From Streptomyces sp. NBC_01255 (GTDB lineage Bacteria; Actinomycetota; Actinomycetes; Streptomycetales; Streptomycetaceae): DNA of 64,000 nucleotides. The translations under genes and the position numbers were made by a program. Location: positions 2,170,001 to 2,234,000 of the forward strand of contig NZ_CP108474.1 of assembly GCF_036226445.1 (NCBI RefSeq), written 5' to 3'. The first letter of the stretch is position 1. Each line of letters opens with the position of its first letter. Under the pieces are notes generated by a model. It ran no database searches. It saw only the letters and a list, made by a program, of their open reading frames with translations, and had not been told where the DNA came from. This document shows positions 14,561 through 23,345 of the stretch, piece after piece.

Positions 14561-15315
14561 CGGTCATTCCTTGAAGTCGCTCGTGCTGCGGTTCGGTCGG
14601 GGTCACCGACCAGCGCCGCGATGACGCGGTCGGCGGCGACGGTTCGGTGCTCCGGCGACCGTCGGCCGGTACCGCAGACAGCGATCACGCGGCCCGCTCG
14701 GCAGGACCACCACACGCGCAGTTCGCCGTGGGGGGTGTCCACGGCCCGTACCCGGAGCCCGCCGTCGGGACCCCGGTGCAGCCGGTAGTCCCGCAGGGCC
14801 GGCGAGGGACGCCGGTACGCCTTGAGGGCGGCCTCCTTGCAGGCCACCAGCACCGTGGCGAGGAATCCGGGCGGCAGCGGCTCCCGCCGGGATCCCGGAC
14901 CGGCGCGGGACGGTCCGACGCAGGGCGGTTCGTCCGGGCCGAGCAGCCTCGGCAGCAGGATGTCGTTGCGGGCGTCGACGGGTTCGACGTCCACTCCGAG
15001 CGGGTGGGCGGGTGCCCCGCCCGTGACCGCGCCGACGGCGAACTCCCGGCTGTGGGCGAGGGAGACAGCCGCCCCGGAGAACGTGTCCCAGACCCGTGGC
15101 GCGCCGTCGGGCTCCGGCAGGATCTGGGCTCCTCGGTCCCCGGTGGCCCAGTGGACCGCGGCCTTGGCCGTGAGCCGGGTGCGGACCCATTCGGCCCGCC
15201 GGGGCCCGGTCAGGCCCCCGGCGTAGGCCTGTTCGCGCGAACCGAGGAGTTCCGCGGGCGCGGACCGTCCGGACCAGTCGCAGCTGACGACCAGGACGCG
15301 GGCGCCCTCGCTCAA
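14557..15315 (-). CDS. 4'-phosphopantetheinyl transferase (Sfp type)
   Basis: A 252-residue Sfp-superfamily enzyme with the magnesium/CoA motif GVDVEP (D109, E111) and the CKEAALKAY motif (K160, E161, K165). It would convert the cluster's apo acyl carrier protein to the holo form. The start is a TTG at 15315 preceded by GGGGCGAG. It follows the desaturase gene by 13 bases and ends in a GTGA overlap with a small membrane ORF. Having its own PPTase in the operon supports a self-contained carrier-protein pathway. Confidence 0.9.
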   Translation of the reverse strand: MSEGARVLVVSCDWSGRSAPAELLGSREQAYAGGLTGPRRAEWVRTRLTAKAAVHWATGDRGAQILPEPDGAPRVWDTFSGAAVSLAHSREFAVGAVTGGAPAHPLGVDVEPVDARNDILLPRLLGPDEPPCVGPSRAGPGSRREPLPPGFLATVLVACKEAALKAYRRPSPALRDYRLHRGPDGGLRVRAVDTPHGELRVWWSCRAGRVIAVCGTGRRSPEHRTVAADRVIAALVGDPDRTAARATSRNDR

Positions 15316-15328
15316 TGCTCGCCCCGGC

Positions 15329-16180
15329 TCACCGTACGCGCCGGATGGCCTGGACGAAGGCGCCGAGGTCCTCGACGCTTGGCTCGCCCGGGGTGTCGAC
15401 GAAGCCCCGGACCAGGCGCACCACCGCGTCGTACGCCTCGGTGTGGTCGTAGGAGGTGTCGTCGGCGACCTTCAGGGACCAGCGCCAGTATCCCTTCATG
15501 GTGTCGGCGAGCGGCATCCGGAAGGTCGCGATGACGTCCTTGAGGCCGGGGACGGCCGCGGCGCCGTCCCGGGCGACGTAGGCGCCGACGAGATTGCTGT
15601 AGAAGGCGAAGTGGCGGGCCTCGTCACGGGCGAGCCGGCCGAGCAGCTCCTTGAGGAAGGGTTCGCTGACCGTCTCTCGGAAGCGCTGGTAGAACAGCTG
15701 TGTCGCCTTCTCCTGGACCAGGGTGTACGTGAAGGACTGGACGGGGTGCTCGTAGGGCAGCACGAACTCCTTGCGTCCCTCCTCGGCCAGGTCGGCGAGC
15801 AGTTGCTCCCGGGTCGCCATGCCGGTCTCGACCTGGTAGCGGGCGAGGGCCGAGGCATGCCGCTCCTCGTCGCCGGCCCAGGCGACCAGGAAGCGGAAGT
15901 ACTCGCGGTTGAACCCGAAGCGCTCCAGCTCCTGTTCGGCGTCGGCGACCGGGAACGCCTCCAGGAAGTGGGAGAGGTAGCCGGGGATGTGGTCCTCGAC
16001 GAAGGTGATGAACCGCACCGCGGAGCGGTCCGCCTCGGTGAGCCGCTCGGGGCGCAGAGAGTCCCAGTCCAACTCGGCGAGGGTCCAGGAACGCTCCCCC
16101 GCGCGGGTCACCGCCTGGTCGACGAGCTCGTGCATCGCGAGGGCGGGCAGCAGGGGGTCGAGGGCGGCTGTCTCGGTCAT
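15329..16180 (-). CDS. Ferritin-like acyl-ACP desaturase, paralogue 1
   Basis: A 283-residue soluble diiron protein of the acyl-ACP desaturase family. The four-helix ligand set is complete: E62, E105xxH108 (DEERH), E157, E187xxH190 (DEARH). It would insert a double bond in an ACP-bound chain using O2 and reduced ferredoxin. The start ATG lies one base after the methyltransferase stop. A second, clearly different paralogue is encoded four genes upstream. Two soluble desaturases in one operon suggest two sites of oxidation or successive oxidations of one position. The same frame continues upstream through the methyltransferase as a spurious ORF. Confidence 0.85.
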   Translation of the reverse strand: MTETAALDPLLPALAMHELVDQAVTRAGERSWTLAELDWDSLRPERLTEADRSAVRFITFVEDHIPGYLSHFLEAFPVADAEQELERFGFNREYFRFLVAWAGDEERHASALARYQVETGMATREQLLADLAEEGRKEFVLPYEHPVQSFTYTLVQEKATQLFYQRFRETVSEPFLKELLGRLARDEARHFAFYSNLVGAYVARDGAAAVPGLKDVIATFRMPLADTMKGYWRWSLKVADDTSYDHTEAYDAVVRLVRGFVDTPGEPSVEDLGAFVQAIRRVR

Positions 16181-16181
16181 G

Positions 16182-17108
16182 TCAGCCCACCGTCTTGGGG
16201 CCGAGCCGCGACTTGGCGGCCGTGAGGGCGTAATGCTTGGAGGTGTAGCCCCAGCCGGCGTTGGCGGTGCGCAGATACCGTACGAGCGGCTCGGCCATGC
16301 CGGGGGCGACGGACTCGATCCGGTCGCGGTTGGCCTCGGCCCTGCGCTCCCACTCCTCGATGGTGCGGTGGTAGTGGGCGGTGAGGTCGTCGAGCCGGTC
16401 CAGGCTGAAGCCGGCCGACTCGGTGGCCTCGACGAGGTGGGAGAAGGGCACCATGTCGGCGAAGCCGAAGATGGTCTCGGTGACGTGCCTGGTGCCGGGC
16501 CGGGCGGCGAACTCCCGGTAGACCTCGACGCTGCGGAAGCAGCTCTCGGAGAGGTAGAGGCGGCCCTGGCGGCGCAGCGACGCGTACACCTTGCGCAGCA
16601 CGGCCACCCGGTCCGGCATGTGGATGACGGAACCGAGCATCGTGGCCGCGTCGTAGCGTCCGTCGATCTCCAGGTCGCTGTAGGAGCCGACCCGGATGTC
16701 GACCCGGTCGGCCACCTTGAGCCGGAGCGCCTGCTCCCTGATGTACTCGGCCTGTGGGGCGGAGGGGGTGACGCCGGTGACCTCGCAGCCGTACTCCTGT
16801 GCCATGAACAGCGTGAGGCTGCCCCAGCCGCAGCCGATGTCGAGCAGACACTCGCCGCCGCGCAGGGCGAGGCGTTCGGCGACGAAGTGCAGTTTGGCCG
16901 TCTGCGCCTCCTCAAGCGTGGCGTCCGGGGTGCGGTAGAGGGCGGAGCTGTATTTGACGCGCTCGTCGAGGAAGGCCCGGAAGACCTCCGGGGGCAGCTC
17001 GTAATGCTCGTTGGTGGCGCGCCTCGCCTCTTCCGGAGGCAGTGCGAGGTCGCCGTCGCGCCCGGCGTGCAGCTCCGGGCCGGTGTCCGCCTGTGCGTGG
17101 GTGGTCAT
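16182..17108 (-). CDS. Cyclopropane-fatty-acid synthase-like methyltransferase
   Basis: A 308-residue SAM-dependent methyltransferase. The CFA/mycolate-cyclopropane-synthase signature VKYSSALYRTPDATLEEAQ precedes the SAM motif LLDIGCGWGSLTLFMA (about 88-102). The family transfers methyl to an olefin and resolves to a cyclopropane, methyl branch or methyl olefin. Next to two acyl-ACP desaturases, methylation of an unsaturated acyl chain is the natural inference. The C-terminal part is more divergent than in membrane-lipid CFA synthases, so a different acceptor is possible. Confidence 0.83.
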   Translation of the reverse strand: MTTHAQADTGPELHAGRDGDLALPPEEARRATNEHYELPPEVFRAFLDERVKYSSALYRTPDATLEEAQTAKLHFVAERLALRGGECLLDIGCGWGSLTLFMAQEYGCEVTGVTPSAPQAEYIREQALRLKVADRVDIRVGSYSDLEIDGRYDAATMLGSVIHMPDRVAVLRKVYASLRRQGRLYLSESCFRSVEVYREFAARPGTRHVTETIFGFADMVPFSHLVEATESAGFSLDRLDDLTAHYHRTIEEWERRAEANRDRIESVAPGMAEPLVRYLRTANAGWGYTSKHYALTAAKSRLGPKTVG

Positions 17109-17109
17109 C

Positions 17110-17400
17110 TCAGCCCTCCACGCGGGCCTGGGCGAGAACGAGGTCGGCGAGCTGGCGCGGGGTACTGACGTCGAAGATGTCCTCGTCCTCGAACTCGACG
17201 TCGTAGACGCGCTCGATCTGCGCGACGATCCGCAGCAGACGCACCGAGTCCGCGCCGGACAGCTGCTTGAGTACGGTGTCCTCGGCGATCTCGCCGACGT
17301 CGATGCCGAGCTCCTTCGCGGTCTGAGCGCGGACCTCGTCGAGGACGGCAGACTCCTGGAGGGACGAGGAGCGCGGGTCGGTCTGCTGGGACATGGTCAT
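17110..17400 (-). CDS. Acyl carrier protein
   Basis: A 96-residue stand-alone carrier protein with the phosphopantetheine serine S52 in SGADSVRLL and an acidic helix III (EFEDEDIFDV). The start ATG overlaps the stop of the thioesterase gene (ATGA). Together with the ligase, desaturases and PPTase in the same operon, it is the likely scaffold on which a free fatty acid is loaded and modified. Confidence 0.92.
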   Translation of the reverse strand: MTMSQQTDPRSSSLQESAVLDEVRAQTAKELGIDVGEIAEDTVLKQLSGADSVRLLRIVAQIERVYDVEFEDEDIFDVSTPRQLADLVLAQARVEG

Positions 17401-17912
17401 CCAATCGCGTGGTCGAAGTAGTGTGCGAGGCGGTCGCGGTCGGCACCGATCAGGCCCATATGGCCCTCGGCCTGCTCCGAACTGATGGGCTGATAGGCGG
17501 AGTTCGCCATGACGTGCGGCGTACCGTCGAGGTCGAGGACATCGGCTTCCGCGTGCACGACGCCGCCGCCCTGCCGGGTGACACGGGCCACGGCCCGGTA
17601 GGGCGTGCCGGTCCGCAGCGGGCGCAGGAACTTGGTGCGCAGGGTGACGGAGAAGGCCAGCAGACCGTGGTCGAGGGCGATCAGATCGCCCATCAGCTCG
17701 TCCACGAGCACGCTGACGATGCCTCCGTGGACGACCCCGGGGTAGGAGGCGTACTCGTCGGAGAAGGTGATGTCGGTGGCGAGCCGGCCGTCGGCGAGGC
17801 GGAACATCTGCAGGGCCAGGCCGATCTTGTTCCGGGGTGAGCAGCCGAAGCAGTGGAAGCGGGGTTCGTCGAGCCACGGCAGGTCGACCGGGGTGCCGTC
17901 CTCGGTCGTCAT
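17397..17912 (-). CDS. PaaI-type hotdog-fold thioesterase
   Basis: A 171-residue hotdog protein. It has the N-terminal CFGCSP segment common in this subgroup, then GVVHGGIVSVLVDELMGDL with the central-helix Asp/Glu, and TKFLRPLRTGTPY. It is coupled on both sides by 4-base overlaps, with the desaturase upstream and the ACP downstream, so its product is probably made in step with the ACP. Likely role: hydrolysis of the finished or aberrant acyl-ACP. Confidence 0.82.
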   Translation of the reverse strand: MTTEDGTPVDLPWLDEPRFHCFGCSPRNKIGLALQMFRLADGRLATDITFSDEYASYPGVVHGGIVSVLVDELMGDLIALDHGLLAFSVTLRTKFLRPLRTGTPYRAVARVTRQGGGVVHAEADVLDLDGTPHVMANSAYQPISSEQAEGHMGLIGADRDRLAHYFDHAIG

Positions 17913-18766
17913 GCGCCGGCCTCGGGTCGGGGCAGCTCGGCGAGGATGCGACGGATGTCGCGGAGCTTCTCCACGGGGCGGCCGGTGAGTTCGGCGAGCG
18001 TGTTGAACAGCTGCCGGTGAATGCGGTCCCACTCGGTGCCGTCGTCGACCTCGCCGAAGTGGCGGAAGACCTCGTCGATGGTGACGTGGCCGTCGAGCTC
18101 GGGGAGGTTGCCCTTGAACTTGCTCACCGGATGGTTGTAACGGCCCTTGGGGTCGGCCATGTAGACGTAGAAGGTCTCCAGGACCGAGGACAGCTCCTCG
18201 GGGTGGGTGACCAGCCGACGGGCGGTGTAGTGGATGAACTCCCTTGCGTGGCGGGCTTCGTCGCCGCTCGCCCGTTTCATGATCTTGGCGATCACCGGTT
18301 CCTCGGTAACCCTGCTCACGCACTTGTACATGTGGTTGGTGGCGATCTCGGAGATGATGTTGGTGGCGAGGGTCGCCGACGGGGTGATGCCCGGCGGGTA
18401 CGGCGCTCGCATCGCGTTGATCTGGTCGTAGCCGACGTCGGTACCGGCGAGCCGCAGCCATTTCTTGAACGCCAGGTGGTGCTGGAGTTCCTGGTAGCCC
18501 CACAGGCAGACGAAGGCCGAGAAGTCGTAGTCGTCGACGAACTCGTTGAAGAAGCCGTGCTGCGCGGCGATCGAGTTGGACTCGCCCATGACGGCGCCCA
18601 TGGCGAAGGCGATGTGCTCGGGGCGCACCAGGTCGGGGCGGAACTCGTCCCACGGGATGTCGCTCATCTCCCACGAGGCGTTCTGGTACACGGCGAAGAC
18701 GTCGTAGCTGTGCAGGGGCTCCGCGCCGGTGTCGCGTGCGGTCTCCAGCTTGTGCGGGGTGGTCAC
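17909..18766 (-). CDS. Ferritin-like acyl-ACP desaturase, paralogue 2
   Basis: A 285-residue soluble diiron protein. Ligands: E62, E93xxH96 (QELQH), E140, E170xxH173 (DEARH). It differs strongly in sequence from paralogue 1 (15329-16180), so the pair is not a recent duplication and probably has distinct specificity. The GTG start overlaps the ligase stop (GTGA). Upstream in-frame codons to 18865 belong to the ligase region and are not family-like. Confidence 0.83.
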   Translation of the reverse strand: MTTPHKLETARDTGAEPLHSYDVFAVYQNASWEMSDIPWDEFRPDLVRPEHIAFAMGAVMGESNSIAAQHGFFNEFVDDYDFSAFVCLWGYQELQHHLAFKKWLRLAGTDVGYDQINAMRAPYPPGITPSATLATNIISEIATNHMYKCVSRVTEEPVIAKIMKRASGDEARHAREFIHYTARRLVTHPEELSSVLETFYVYMADPKGRYNHPVSKFKGNLPELDGHVTIDEVFRHFGEVDDGTEWDRIHRQLFNTLAELTGRPVEKLRDIRRILAELPRPEAGA

Positions 18767-20490
18767 GGGGTGTCCTCCGGTTCGGTTCGGTCGGCGGCCC
18801 GGGGGCCGGCTGCGGTGGCGTCGGCGAGCTCCGCCAGCAGGTCGCGGGTGCGGGAGCGCTGCCACTTGCCGCTGGTGGTACGCGGAATCCAGCGCGGCTT
18901 GACCAGGTGCACACGCAGGTCGGTGAAGTCCATCTCCCGGACGACCCGGGCGGCGATCTCGGCCTCGAGGCCGGCGTCGGCCTTCTTCGGGTCCGCCTCG
19001 GCCACCACCCGGACCACCTCGCGGCCGTCCTCGGTCACGTCGGAGAAGGCGACGCAGCGCTTGCGGTAGACGCCGGGCACCTCGCGGGCGACGGCCTCGA
19101 TGTCGTCGGGGAAGTAGTTCTGTCCCCGGACGATGACCATGTCCTTGGTGCGGCCGGTGACGAACAGGTCACCGTCGTGGCGGAACCCGACGTCGCCGGT
19201 GCGGAACCAGCGTCCGTCGAAGGCGGCCGCCGTGGCTTCGGGGGCGTTGTAGTAGCCCGAGGTCACGGCCGGTCCCGCGATCTGCACCTCGCCCAGCTCG
19301 CCCGGCCCGCAGCGCCGGCCGCCGTCGGCGACCAGCCGCATCTCGATGCCGTGCACGGGGCCGCCGAGCGCCACCACGTCCTTGGAGCCACGGGTGCCGC
19401 GCGCCACGGGGACGACCCGTCCGGTGGCGGCCAGTTCGGCCCGGTCGAGGGAGAGGGTCCGTACCGGGCTGCCGGGCGTGGGGAAGGTGATGCCGAGGGT
19501 CGCCTCGGCCATGCCGTACACCGGGTACATCACGGTGTCCCGCAGGCCCGCGGGTGCCAGGTGGGCGCTGAAGCGTTCGACGGTCTCGGCGCTCACCGGC
19601 TCCGCCCCGTTGAAGGCGAGCCGCCAGGCCGAGAGGTCGAGCTCCTTGACGAGCTCCGGAGGGGTGGCGTCCACGAACTGGTCGTACGAGAAGTTCGGTC
19701 CGGTGATGACGGTGCCGCGGTGCTCGGCGAAGTACTCCAGGAGCTTGGCGGGGCGGCGCAGGAACGCGGTCGGCGTGAACACATGCACGTCGGCGCCGTT
19801 GAGCAGGTGCGAGAAGAGTCCGACCAGGCCCATGTCGTGGAAGGTCGGCACCCACTGCATGAAGACGTCGTCCGGGCTGAACTCCCCGGAGACCACACAG
19901 GCCCGCACGCCGGCGGCCATCGCGCTCTGGGTGAGCATCACGCCCTTGGGGGCACTGGTGCTGCCGGAGGTGAACTGCACGACGGACAGGGCGTCCGGGT
20001 CGACGGAGGGCAGCCGGTGCGCACCGCCGGCGGCGGACACCGCGGAGTCGATGAGGACGAGGCCCGGGATCTGCTCGGCGAGGAGGGCGCCCAGGCTCTC
20101 GAAGGCGGTGCCGAGGACCAGGTGGCGGATGCCGGCGACGCGCAGGATGCGGGCCAGCCTGCGGGCGGTGCCCTGCTCGTCGCCGAAGCCGGCGGGCAGG
20201 GGCAGGACGCTGCACGCGGCCCCGGTGCGCTGCGCCCCGAAGAACAGGCTCAGAAAGCGGGCGTCGGTGGGGACGAGGAGGCCGACAACGGCACCGGGGC
20301 CGACGCCGTGCTCCATCAGTCCGAGCGCGCAGCGCAGCGAGGACTCGGCGAGCTGGGCGCCCGTCATGCGCTCCTCGCTGCCGGGGAAGACGGTCACGGC
20401 GTCCGGTGCGACCTGGGTGTGGTGAAGGAAACACTCGGTGAGGGTGTCACCGGACAACAGGGGGCTACGCAAGGGATCGGGTCCTTTCAT
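18763..20490 (-). CDS. Fatty acyl-AMP ligase (FAAL-type adenylate-forming enzyme)
   Basis: A 575-residue ANL-superfamily protein. A3 core VVQFTSGSTSAPKG is at about 170-184, followed by NGAEPVSAETVERF and VYGMAEATLG (A5), WFRTGD (A7) and TTSGKWQRS with the A10 lysine. The NGAEPV and GMAEATL pattern is characteristic of FAALs, which load fatty acids directly onto a carrier protein. I start at MKGPDPL; the frame to 20592 overlaps the P450 end. It heads the ACP-desaturase section of the operon and probably defines the starter fatty acid. Confidence 0.88.
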   Translation of the reverse strand: MKGPDPLRSPLLSGDTLTECFLHHTQVAPDAVTVFPGSEERMTGAQLAESSLRCALGLMEHGVGPGAVVGLLVPTDARFLSLFFGAQRTGAACSVLPLPAGFGDEQGTARRLARILRVAGIRHLVLGTAFESLGALLAEQIPGLVLIDSAVSAAGGAHRLPSVDPDALSVVQFTSGSTSAPKGVMLTQSAMAAGVRACVVSGEFSPDDVFMQWVPTFHDMGLVGLFSHLLNGADVHVFTPTAFLRRPAKLLEYFAEHRGTVITGPNFSYDQFVDATPPELVKELDLSAWRLAFNGAEPVSAETVERFSAHLAPAGLRDTVMYPVYGMAEATLGITFPTPGSPVRTLSLDRAELAATGRVVPVARGTRGSKDVVALGGPVHGIEMRLVADGGRRCGPGELGEVQIAGPAVTSGYYNAPEATAAAFDGRWFRTGDVGFRHDGDLFVTGRTKDMVIVRGQNYFPDDIEAVAREVPGVYRKRCVAFSDVTEDGREVVRVVAEADPKKADAGLEAEIAARVVREMDFTDLRVHLVKPRWIPRTTSGKWQRSRTRDLLAELADATAAGPRAADRTEPEDTP

Positions 20491-20563
20491 CGCCTTCTCA
20501 CGGTCTGTGCCGCAATGACAATGCGCGGGCCGCTCGGCGTGCTGCCGATAAATCTGATCGAGG

Positions 20564-21778
20564 TCACGGAACCAGGTTGACCCGCAACTCACTCAGCCCG
20601 CGGAAATTCACATGCGGGCGCCACACGACGTTCTCCGTGGTGAGCGAGATGTCCCGATAACGCCGCAACAGCTCGTCGAACACGAGCCGGCCCTCGATCT
20701 TGCCGAGCAGCGCGCCGATGCAGTAATGCGGTCCACCGCCGAAGGCCAATGGCTTGATATCGGTGCGCGTCATGTCCAGCGTGTCCGGATGTGCGTACCG
20801 GCGCGGATCCCGGTTGGCGGCTCCGAGCAGGATCATGAGTTTCGATCCGGCCGGAATGATCTTTCCACCGACCTCGACATCCGCGGTGGTGATACGGGCG
20901 ACGAGTTGTACCGGGGCGTCGTACCTGACGAATTCGTCGACGCCTTCTTCGATCAGTCCCGGATTCTCCCGCAGGGCCCGAAGCTGGTCCGGGTGGCGCA
21001 GCAGGGCCAGCATGCCGTTGCCGATGAGGTTGACCGTCGTCTCGTGTCCGGCGTTGAAAAGCAGGAGGACGTTGGCGATGATCTCGTCGTCGGAGAGTCG
21101 CTCACCGTCCACCTCCGCGAGCATCAGCCGCGACAGAATGTCGTCCTGCGGTTCGCTCCGCCGCTTGGCCAGGTGCTCCCCGATGTAGGCGCGGAACTCC
21201 ACCACCGAGCTGTTCATCGCCTGTTGGGTCGCGTCGTCCAGGGCGGGGTCGACCACGTGCCCGATGGCCTCGGTCCACTGCCGGCACTGGTCCCGGTCCT
21301 CGACCGGGAGGCCGACGAGACCGCAGATCACCGTCACCGGCAGGGGCAGCGCGAGGGCGTCGATGAGGTCGATTCCCTCCCCCTCCCCCATGTCGTCAAG
21401 GACTCTTTCCAAGATCTTGGAAATGCGGGGACGCATGTCCTGCACGGAACGCGCGTTGAACACAGGGTTGACCAGGCCGCGGATACGACGGTGGGCACTG
21501 CCGTCCAACATGAGCATCCACAGCCGGGTGTCGTCCACCACCGGGCTGTTCCAGCCACCCCGGTGCTCCGCCCACTTCGCATCCCGGTGGAATTCGCTGG
21601 TGAGCCGGGGGTCCCGGAGAAGCTGTGCGGCCTCTTCATATCCGGAAACAACCCAGAAGCCGAATGGCGTCCGGTGGACCGGTTCTGTCTCACGCAGTCG
21701 TGCGTAGAAGGGATACGGGTCGCTGCGCATCTTCGGATCACGGGGGTTGTAGAGAATTTCCGGTTTCGCTGCGTCCAT
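20564..21778 (-). CDS. Cytochrome P450
   Basis: A 404-residue bacterial class I P450. The I-helix oxygen motif is AGHETT, the K-helix ExxR lies in EEGVDEFVRY, and the heme loop is FGGGPHYCIGALLGKIEG with thiolate C353. It is first in the minus-strand biosynthetic operon. It needs a ferredoxin and reductase supplied elsewhere. Likely role: hydroxylation, epoxidation or further oxidation of the acyl chain or final product. Confidence 0.92.
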   Translation of the reverse strand: MDAAKPEILYNPRDPKMRSDPYPFYARLRETEPVHRTPFGFWVVSGYEEAAQLLRDPRLTSEFHRDAKWAEHRGGWNSPVVDDTRLWMLMLDGSAHRRIRGLVNPVFNARSVQDMRPRISKILERVLDDMGEGEGIDLIDALALPLPVTVICGLVGLPVEDRDQCRQWTEAIGHVVDPALDDATQQAMNSSVVEFRAYIGEHLAKRRSEPQDDILSRLMLAEVDGERLSDDEIIANVLLLFNAGHETTVNLIGNGMLALLRHPDQLRALRENPGLIEEGVDEFVRYDAPVQLVARITTADVEVGGKIIPAGSKLMILLGAANRDPRRYAHPDTLDMTRTDIKPLAFGGGPHYCIGALLGKIEGRLVFDELLRRYRDISLTTENVVWRPHVNFRGLSELRVNLVP

Positions 21779-21904
21779 GGTGGGACAGCGTGTCAGGGCC
21801 GCTCGTTCCCGATCAATAGGACCAAGGTCCCACGCCGGCCCTGCTGATATCCGGCGGATGCTGCGGTGTAATGCATCGGTGCCGGGCTCGACGGGAGGGA
21901 CGTC
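21779..21904. promoter_or_regulatory. Divergent promoter region of the P450 operon and the GNAT operon
   Basis: 126 bases between divergent start codons, the only place where the nine-gene minus-strand operon can begin. A GGGAGGG ribosome site precedes the GNAT ATG. I see no clear palindromic operator. Confidence 0.5.
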
Positions 21905-22432
21905 ATGGTAAGGAATGCGTCAGATGGCGAATTCGACGCGTTCGCGGTACGGCCCGTGACCCCGGCCGACGGGCCCGTCCTCCGTCTCATGTACGGCCGG
22001 TGTACACCGCTCACGCGCTATCACCGATTCCTGACCACGCGCCCGGAGCTCCCGGCGGACCATCTCCGCGCGGTGCTGTCGCGGACCGCGGGCACGGACG
22101 CCCTGCTGGTCACCCCCGCCGCCGAGCCGGAGCGTGCGATCGCGCTGGGCAGCACCCATCCGCACAGCCCCGGCGTGGCGGAGATCGGGGTACTGGTGGA
22201 GGACACATGGCAGCGCAGAGGAGTGGGCCGGCTCCTGCTTCGCCGGCTCACGGAACGGTGCAGGCTGCAGGGCGTGGCCGCACTGACCGCCCAGACCCTG
22301 TCCGGACGGCGCGCCCTCCTGGGTGTGGTGCGTGAGGAGGCGGCCGGGCCCTTGGAGTACGGGCCCCTGTCCGACACGGTACGGATGACGGCGACACTGG
22401 CGGCGAGGAGCTCCGCGGATGCTCAGCTGTAA
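21905..22432 (+). CDS. GNAT-family N-acetyltransferase
   Basis: A 175-residue GNAT-fold protein with the acetyl-CoA pyrophosphate loop DTWQRRGVGRLLLRRL and a beta-4 strand VAEIGVLVED before it. It is the first gene of a plus-strand unit and overlaps the oxygenase gene by 14 bases. The acceptor is unknown. In context it could acylate an amine made by the two following oxidative enzymes, or protect the host from the product. Confidence 0.85.
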   Translation: MVRNASDGEFDAFAVRPVTPADGPVLRLMYGRCTPLTRYHRFLTTRPELPADHLRAVLSRTAGTDALLVTPAAEPERAIALGSTHPHSPGVAEIGVLVEDTWQRRGVGRLLLRRLTERCRLQGVAALTAQTLSGRRALLGVVREEAAGPLEYGPLSDTVRMTATLAARSSADAQL

Positions 22433-23261
22433 ACCCCTGAACGGGTCGTTCGGCGTGGAGGTGTTCGACGTCGCCCTCGGCACCCCGGAGGCCGAGGAGT
22501 GCGCCGCGGAACTCGTCGAGGCCCTGCACAGCCACCAGTTGCTGCTCTTCTCCGGCCAGGACCTGCCGGTAGCCGCCCAGTTGTGGGTCACCTCCCTCTT
22601 CGGAAGGCCCGTGGCGCCGTGGGACCCGACGCACGCGCACCCCCGCAGTCCGTACGTGGAGGTGTTCCGCGAGTCGCCGCCCCGCGCGTACAAGCGGCCC
22701 GCCGAGCACTGGCACAGCGACGCCTCCTTCCGGGCAGAGCCCACCGACGCCACCCTCCTGTACGGGGTGACGGTGCCGGCGGAGGGTGGGCGCACCCACT
22801 TCAACGACACGCGCGGGCCGCTGGCCGCGCTGCCGGAGAGTCTGCGGGAGCGCATAGCCCCGCTGCGCGCCGTACACGACTTCGGGCGGAACTTCTCGAC
22901 CCTGCGGCGGGCCTCGTCGCGGATATCGGATGAGGAGGCGCGGGCCGAGCTCGTGGCCTTCCCGCCGGTGACACACCCGCTGGTCCGCCTCCACCCGGTC
23001 ACCGGGGAACCGGCCCTGTACCTCAACGAGATGTGTCTGGACCGGATCGACGGTCTGCCCGAGGTCGAGAGCCGCGCCCTGGCCGAGGAGCTGTACGCGC
23101 ACACCCTGCACCCCCGATGGCAGTACGTGCACCTCTGGCGCCCCGGCGACCTCCTCGTGTGGGACAACCCCTCGCTGCTCCACCGCGGCGAGGGCGTCCC
23201 GCCGGGGCAGCGCCGGCTCGTCCACCGGACAACCGCCCGGTACACGGGACGGACTCGTTGA
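22419..23261 (+). CDS. TauD/TfdA-family Fe(II)/2-oxoglutarate dioxygenase
   Basis: A 280-residue double-stranded beta-helix oxygenase. The iron triad is H99-x-D101 in EHWHSDASF and distal H255 in SLLHRG. R270 in HRTT is placed to bind 2-oxoglutarate. The ribosome site GAGGAG lies inside the GNAT gene end. The family performs hydroxylations and, in some lipid-isonitrile clusters (ScoE/Rv0097 type), oxidative decarboxylation of N-substituted glycines. Its partner here is a sarcosine-oxidase-like enzyme, so action on an amino-acid-derived group is plausible. The motif context is not specifically ScoE-like. Confidence 0.85.
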   Translation: MLSCKPLNGSFGVEVFDVALGTPEAEECAAELVEALHSHQLLLFSGQDLPVAAQLWVTSLFGRPVAPWDPTHAHPRSPYVEVFRESPPRAYKRPAEHWHSDASFRAEPTDATLLYGVTVPAEGGRTHFNDTRGPLAALPESLRERIAPLRAVHDFGRNFSTLRRASSRISDEEARAELVAFPPVTHPLVRLHPVTGEPALYLNEMCLDRIDGLPEVESRALAEELYAHTLHPRWQYVHLWRPGDLLVWDNPSLLHRGEGVPPGQRRLVHRTTARYTGRTR

Positions 23262-23345
23262 GCAAGATTGCGCGATGGCGCGGTTCGGCGCCGATGAAGG
23301 ATCCACGGGCGAATCCGAAGGCACATCCGAGGGAGGAACCGACTG

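Noticed and set aside
15329..16915. A fused methyltransferase-desaturase protein from one long frame
   Set aside because: The upstream part is out of frame with the real methyltransferase; the desaturase has its own ATG one base after the methyltransferase stop.
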